From: Bacteroides congonensis
GTDB taxonomy: Bacteria > Bacteroidota > Bacteroidia > Bacteroidales > Bacteroidaceae
DNA: 64,000 nucleotides
Direction: 5' to 3'
NCBI RefSeq assembly: GCF_900130125.1
Contig: NZ_FQXY01000009.1
Span: 597,760 to 661,759, forward strand
Shown: one piece after another, positions 61,213 through 64,000 of the stretch
How the letters are laid out: every line of letters begins with the position of its first letter
How positions within the stretch are numbered: the stretch's first letter is position 1
Made by a program: the position numbers and the translations under genes
Notes under the pieces: model-generated
Told to the model about the DNA's origin: nothing
What the model saw: the letters and a program-made list of their open reading frames with translations, nothing else
The model's database searches: none

Positions 61213-63027
61213 ATGAAAACCTTAAAAATAAATTCAACTAATGGATATTTAAACTTACCTGATTTACCACATAATTGTATCTTTAATAAAGTAGTTACTG
61301 GCTGTGGTGGTACTACTGTAGTCCTCTTTAATGATGAATCCTATATCATTGCAGTACCTACTACAGAACTTATCGTAAATAAGACGGGCTTAACAGAATC
61401 TGGTCTTACTACTATTACATCCTATGATGGCAAAGAGCAGCCTGTATTTGGATTATTCGGTACTTTTACTTACCAAGCCAAAAAAGAGCTAAAGAAATAT
61501 GCTTCCAGCACTGGAATAAAAAAGATAATGTGTACCTATGATAAGATGGAATATTTAGAACAGTACCTAAATCCTACCGATTTCAGACTGCTTATAGATG
61601 AATATCATATATTGCTAAAAGCATACAGTTATAGACAGAAAGCTATTGACGGTGTACTGGACTGCTTTAGGAAATACAAATCATTCTGTTTTATGTCTGC
61701 CACTCCAATCAGTGCAGATTTCACACCGTCCATTCTTTCAGATGTGGAACTGGTAGAAGCTCAATGGGATAATACAGACACTTTAATAGTAAAATTAGAC
61801 CAAACCAATCATCCCTATGTAAAGGCAGCCAATTATATTAACGCTTATAAGAAAGATGGCTATCTGGAAATAAATGGTAATAAAAGTACGGAAGCATACT
61901 TCTTTATAAATTCTGTTACAGATATAGCTTCTATCTTAGAATATTGCCAACTTGGTAACGATGAAGTAAAGATTGTATGTGCAGATAATCCGTCAAACAG
62001 AGACAAATTAGCAGGATATACTATCAGCAACAGTAGAAGTACCAATAAGCCATTTACTTTCATTACTTCCAAATCATTTGAAGGTGCTGATTATTTCAGT
62101 GAAACAGGTATGTGCTTCGTGGTTAGTAATTCCAGCAATACTAATACCCTGCTCGATATATCCACTGACATTTACCAGATAGCTGGTAGAATCAGGACTG
62201 AATCCAATCCATTTAGAAACATAATGGTACACATCTTTAATAGTGTGGGAAAAAGGAAGCTAAATCTAGATATTACCTACGAAGAAATGGTACAAAGAAT
62301 GAATGATGAAATAGAAGGTGCAAACGAATTAATTACTGCTATCAACAATAGTAGCAAGAAAGCTAAAAGTATGGCTGAAAAGATGCTTAACAGTGCCTAT
62401 GCAGTGTGTGATAAAGAAGGGAACTATTTCCTTAATGATATGCTAGTAAAGTTAGACCTTTATAATTTCAAATTGGAAAAGGTTATCTATAATGATGGTA
62501 TCGCTTTAAGAAAGGAACACAATGCAAACGGGAATATGACTACTGAATTAGAATATGAAAGACTAAACGAAACAATGAATAAAGCAGGAAAAAAACTATC
62601 TTTTAAAGATGCTTTCCTTAGATATACGGAACTACTACAAAATATGGTTATTACTCCAGAAACAGACGAAATAGTTAGAGTACAGCCATTAGTAGTACCT
62701 GCTTATCACAAATTAGGAACTGATAAAGTTAGAAGTTTGCGATACATCAAAACAGCTATAGAAAAAGCTCTTATCAGTCTGGAATCGGATAAAAACAGAG
62801 ATACGAAAATAGTACAAATACTTAGCAAGCAGATAAAGACTGGATTCTTTAGTAATGCTGATATTAAGGACTGTATTAAAGAAGCATACGATATACTAGG
62901 TATTACCGATAAGGTCAAAGCTACAGACCTTGATAAATGGTTTGATTGTAAACCTATTGCTAAGTGGATTGACAGTAAAACAGTCAAAGGATATGAGATT
63001 TACAGACCAAAGATAGTATTCAAGTAA
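61213..63027 (+). CDS. SF2 helicase-like protein with altered Walker A
   Basis: The protein is 604 aa. DEAD/DEAH-type order is seen: TGCGGTTVVL (residues 29-38) at the Walker A place but without the usual Lys, LLIDEYH (DEYH at 129-132), and MSATP (161-165). Later motifs of RecA domain 2 are ITSKSFEGADYF and YQIAGRIRTESNPF (motif VI, QxxGRxxR-like). A long helical C-terminus (about 370-604) follows. The loss of the P-loop Lys may mean weak or altered ATP use, or that ATP binds in another way. It is probably a phage DNA replication or remodelling protein. It is preceded by a structured leader region. Confidence 0.75.
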   Translation: MKTLKINSTNGYLNLPDLPHNCIFNKVVTGCGGTTVVLFNDESYIIAVPTTELIVNKTGLTESGLTTITSYDGKEQPVFGLFGTFTYQAKKELKKYASSTGIKKIMCTYDKMEYLEQYLNPTDFRLLIDEYHILLKAYSYRQKAIDGVLDCFRKYKSFCFMSATPISADFTPSILSDVELVEAQWDNTDTLIVKLDQTNHPYVKAANYINAYKKDGYLEINGNKSTEAYFFINSVTDIASILEYCQLGNDEVKIVCADNPSNRDKLAGYTISNSRSTNKPFTFITSKSFEGADYFSETGMCFVVSNSSNTNTLLDISTDIYQIAGRIRTESNPFRNIMVHIFNSVGKRKLNLDITYEEMVQRMNDEIEGANELITAINNSSKKAKSMAEKMLNSAYAVCDKEGNYFLNDMLVKLDLYNFKLEKVIYNDGIALRKEHNANGNMTTELEYERLNETMNKAGKKLSFKDAFLRYTELLQNMVITPETDEIVRVQPLVVPAYHKLGTDKVRSLRYIKTAIEKALISLESDKNRDTKIVQILSKQIKTGFFSNADIKDCIKEAYDILGITDKVKATDLDKWFDCKPIAKWIDSKTVKGYEIYRPKIVFK

Positions 63028-63064
63028 AGATACACCAAGACAACATTCAATTAAATAAACGATT

Positions 63065-63187
63065 ATGATTTACATTACACTTATTGCAGCAGCACTATTA
63101 TCAACTTACTTAGTAAGATTCACAGTAAAAGAGATTAAGCAACACATCACGAAAGAAGCAGATAGGATTATCAATACAAGACAATAA
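63065..63187 (+). CDS. Small membrane protein, 40 aa
   Basis: MIYITLIAAALLSTYLVRFT is a single membrane helix, followed by a basic cytoplasmic tail (IKQHITKEADRIINTR). It begins 37 bp after the helicase-like gene. The hydrophobic pattern and Met start make it plausible; no family recognised. Confidence 0.5.
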   Translation: MIYITLIAAALLSTYLVRFTVKEIKQHITKEADRIINTRQ

Positions 63188-63283
63188 ATATATTAACCTA
63201 ATTAGCCTGTAATGAAAATGCACAATGGCTAATGTTTATGAATATGTAATATAGAAACAGGCTAGTAATCAAATTACTAGCAA

Positions 63284-63772
63284 ATGGATAACTTTTTAGC
63301 AATGGAACGTAAAGGAAGGGACTTATTCAAGTCATTATTAGAAGATGGAAATATAACCAAATACAAGGAATCTACTGGTAGATATAATCCCGTAGATTTC
63401 TATTTAATACACAACGAAGATAAAATAGTAGCTGAAATAAAATGCAGGGATATACGGTACGTTAATTATCCCACTCATTTAATGGAAACTGAAAAACTTA
63501 AAAGCCTATTGGCTGTCAAGGATACTCACGATTGTAAAGCAGCGTGGTACGTCAACTTCTTTGGCGAAGATATATGCTTTATATATAATGCAGACAAAGT
63601 AAAGAATCTACGTTCTGAAACAGCGTATTGCAATTACACTACTGCCAATTACAACTACTACAAAACAACCAAAGGCGTTATTATGATACCTACTAATCTG
63701 GCTGGAATCTTTATCAGAAAGAACGGCAAATGGATGAATGGAAATCTACAGGATGCCAAACTAGCGTCTTAA
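63284..63772 (+). CDS. PD-(D/E)XK-like nuclease
   Basis: The protein is 162 aa. YNPVDFYLIHNEDKIVAEIK CRDIR shows the fold's core: an Asp in VDF, then E-I-K (the (D/E)xK) after a beta hairpin. AWYVNFFGEDICFIYN is the next strand. Phage proteins of this size and fold often serve as Holliday-junction or restriction-type nucleases; the exact role is unclear. It is the last rightward gene here and ends 20 bp before a terminator. Confidence 0.7.
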   Translation: MDNFLAMERKGRDLFKSLLEDGNITKYKESTGRYNPVDFYLIHNEDKIVAEIKCRDIRYVNYPTHLMETEKLKSLLAVKDTHDCKAAWYVNFFGEDICFIYNADKVKNLRSETAYCNYTTANYNYYKTTKGVIMIPTNLAGIFIRKNGKWMNGNLQDAKLAS

Positions 63773-63796
63773 TAAACCTGATTATAAGCAACTTAA

Positions 63797-63829
63797 GCCC
63801 ACTTTGATATAAATCAAGGTGGGCTTTTT
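63797..63829 (+). terminator. Terminator of the rightward early genes
   Basis: A GC-rich stem built on AGCCCAC..TTTGAT and ATCAAGGTGGGCT, followed by TTTTTT. It closes the transcription unit of the PD-(D/E)XK-like gene. Confidence 0.85.
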
Positions 63830-63843
63830 TCATATAAATATTT

Positions 63844-64000
63844 TTATTTAAGCCGTACCACTATTCCCAATTCCAGCAATCTATTCAGTATTTTCCTTAC
63901 CTTTAAAGATGGTGTTCCAACTTCAAAATTATCCATTGACCTATTAAGAAAGTCTAGTTCATCCTTATTTAAATCGAATTGGCTTATATCCACATCTCTA
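63844..64000 (-). CDS. C-terminal end of a phage protein, cut by the window edge
   Basis: The last ~51 codons of a leftward gene are open from the right edge to a TAA at 63844-63846. The residues include ISQFDLNKDELDFLNRSMDN, FEVGTPSLKVRKILNRLLEL and GIVVRLK at the end. The pattern (helix, turn, strand-like end) resembles the tail of a winged-helix protein. Function cannot be told from this piece. Confidence 0.5.
   Translation of the reverse strand, partial: RDVDISQFDLNKDELDFLNRSMDNFEVGTPSLKVRKILNRLLELGIVVRLK

Overview
The window looks like a Bacteroides chromosome (phylum Bacteroidota). Reasons: promoters of the form TTTG-N19-TAnnTTTG recur ahead of genes, start codons have A-rich rather than Shine-Dalgarno upstream regions, and the gene content is typical of the genus (split LysO exporter genes, DUF4301 protein, Bacteroidota-type atp operon with a signal-peptide AtpB, many lipoproteins and outer-membrane proteins). 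Species cannot be fixed from sequence alone. Bases 1 to about 38,300 are host backbone. About 38,370 to the right edge is an AT-rich temperate siphovirus (HK97-type) prophage whose right end lies outside the window.

Host part. 1-5 kb: start of an outer-membrane protein, a zinc-ribbon/GyrI-like protein coupled to a QueG-like Fe-S protein, then a patch of gene decay (acetyltransferase stub, frameshifted flavodoxin, 5'-truncated DJ-1/PfpI gene) around an intact flavin reductase, and a saccharopine-dehydrogenase-like reductase. 5-11 kb: a histidine kinase/response regulator pair, a secreted protein, an epimerase-like protein and two tandem AraC regulators. 11-15 kb: a clostripain-like lipoprotein flanked by two near-identical small-RNA cassettes, an RmlD-like reductase, and the split LysO exporter behind a long leader with a 35-codon upstream ORF. 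15-18 kb: a PIF1-like helicase. 18-25.4 kb: the complete F1Fo ATP synthase operon on the minus strand (atpD-C-orf-B-E-F-H-A-G). 26 kb: a PIN-domain toxin/antitoxin pair between 24-bp direct repeats. 27-32 kb: a surface operon (small HTH-like protein, coiled-coil lipoprotein, OmpA-family barrel) preceded by an invertible promoter segment and a tyrosine recombinase. The promoter now points away from the operon, so this copy appears to be in the OFF state. 32-38 kb: outer-membrane lipoprotein, PurT, PagL-like deacylase, CAT-like acetyltransferase and DUF4301 protein.

Prophage. The late genes run leftward from terminase: TerS, TerL, portal, a fibre-like protein, prohead protease, major capsid protein, connectors, tail tube, tail chaperones with a canonical -1 slippery site, tape measure, distal tail protein, receptor-binding fibre and small membrane protein. 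Left of them are cargo genes on the same strand (fimbrillin-like and lipocalin-like lipoproteins, two unknowns, a ParB-like protein), separated from the late operon by a terminator, a new promoter and a strongly structured RNA. Rightward early genes (RHH-like protein, unknown, HNH nuclease, winged-helix protein, SF2 helicase-like protein, PD-(D/E)XK-like nuclease) and a leftward nucleoside-deoxyribosyltransferase/TIR-like gene, a possible defence or exclusion factor, occupy the right end. No integrase, repressor or endolysin was recognised in the part of the prophage visible here.

The signals most worth following are the phase-variable surface operon, the structured prophage RNA at 42,755-42,985, the prophage leader RNA at about 60,825-61,065, the A9 frameshift site in the tail chaperone, the duplicated sRNA cassettes, and the shared 18-bp element in front of the histidine kinase and the outer-membrane protein at the left edge.
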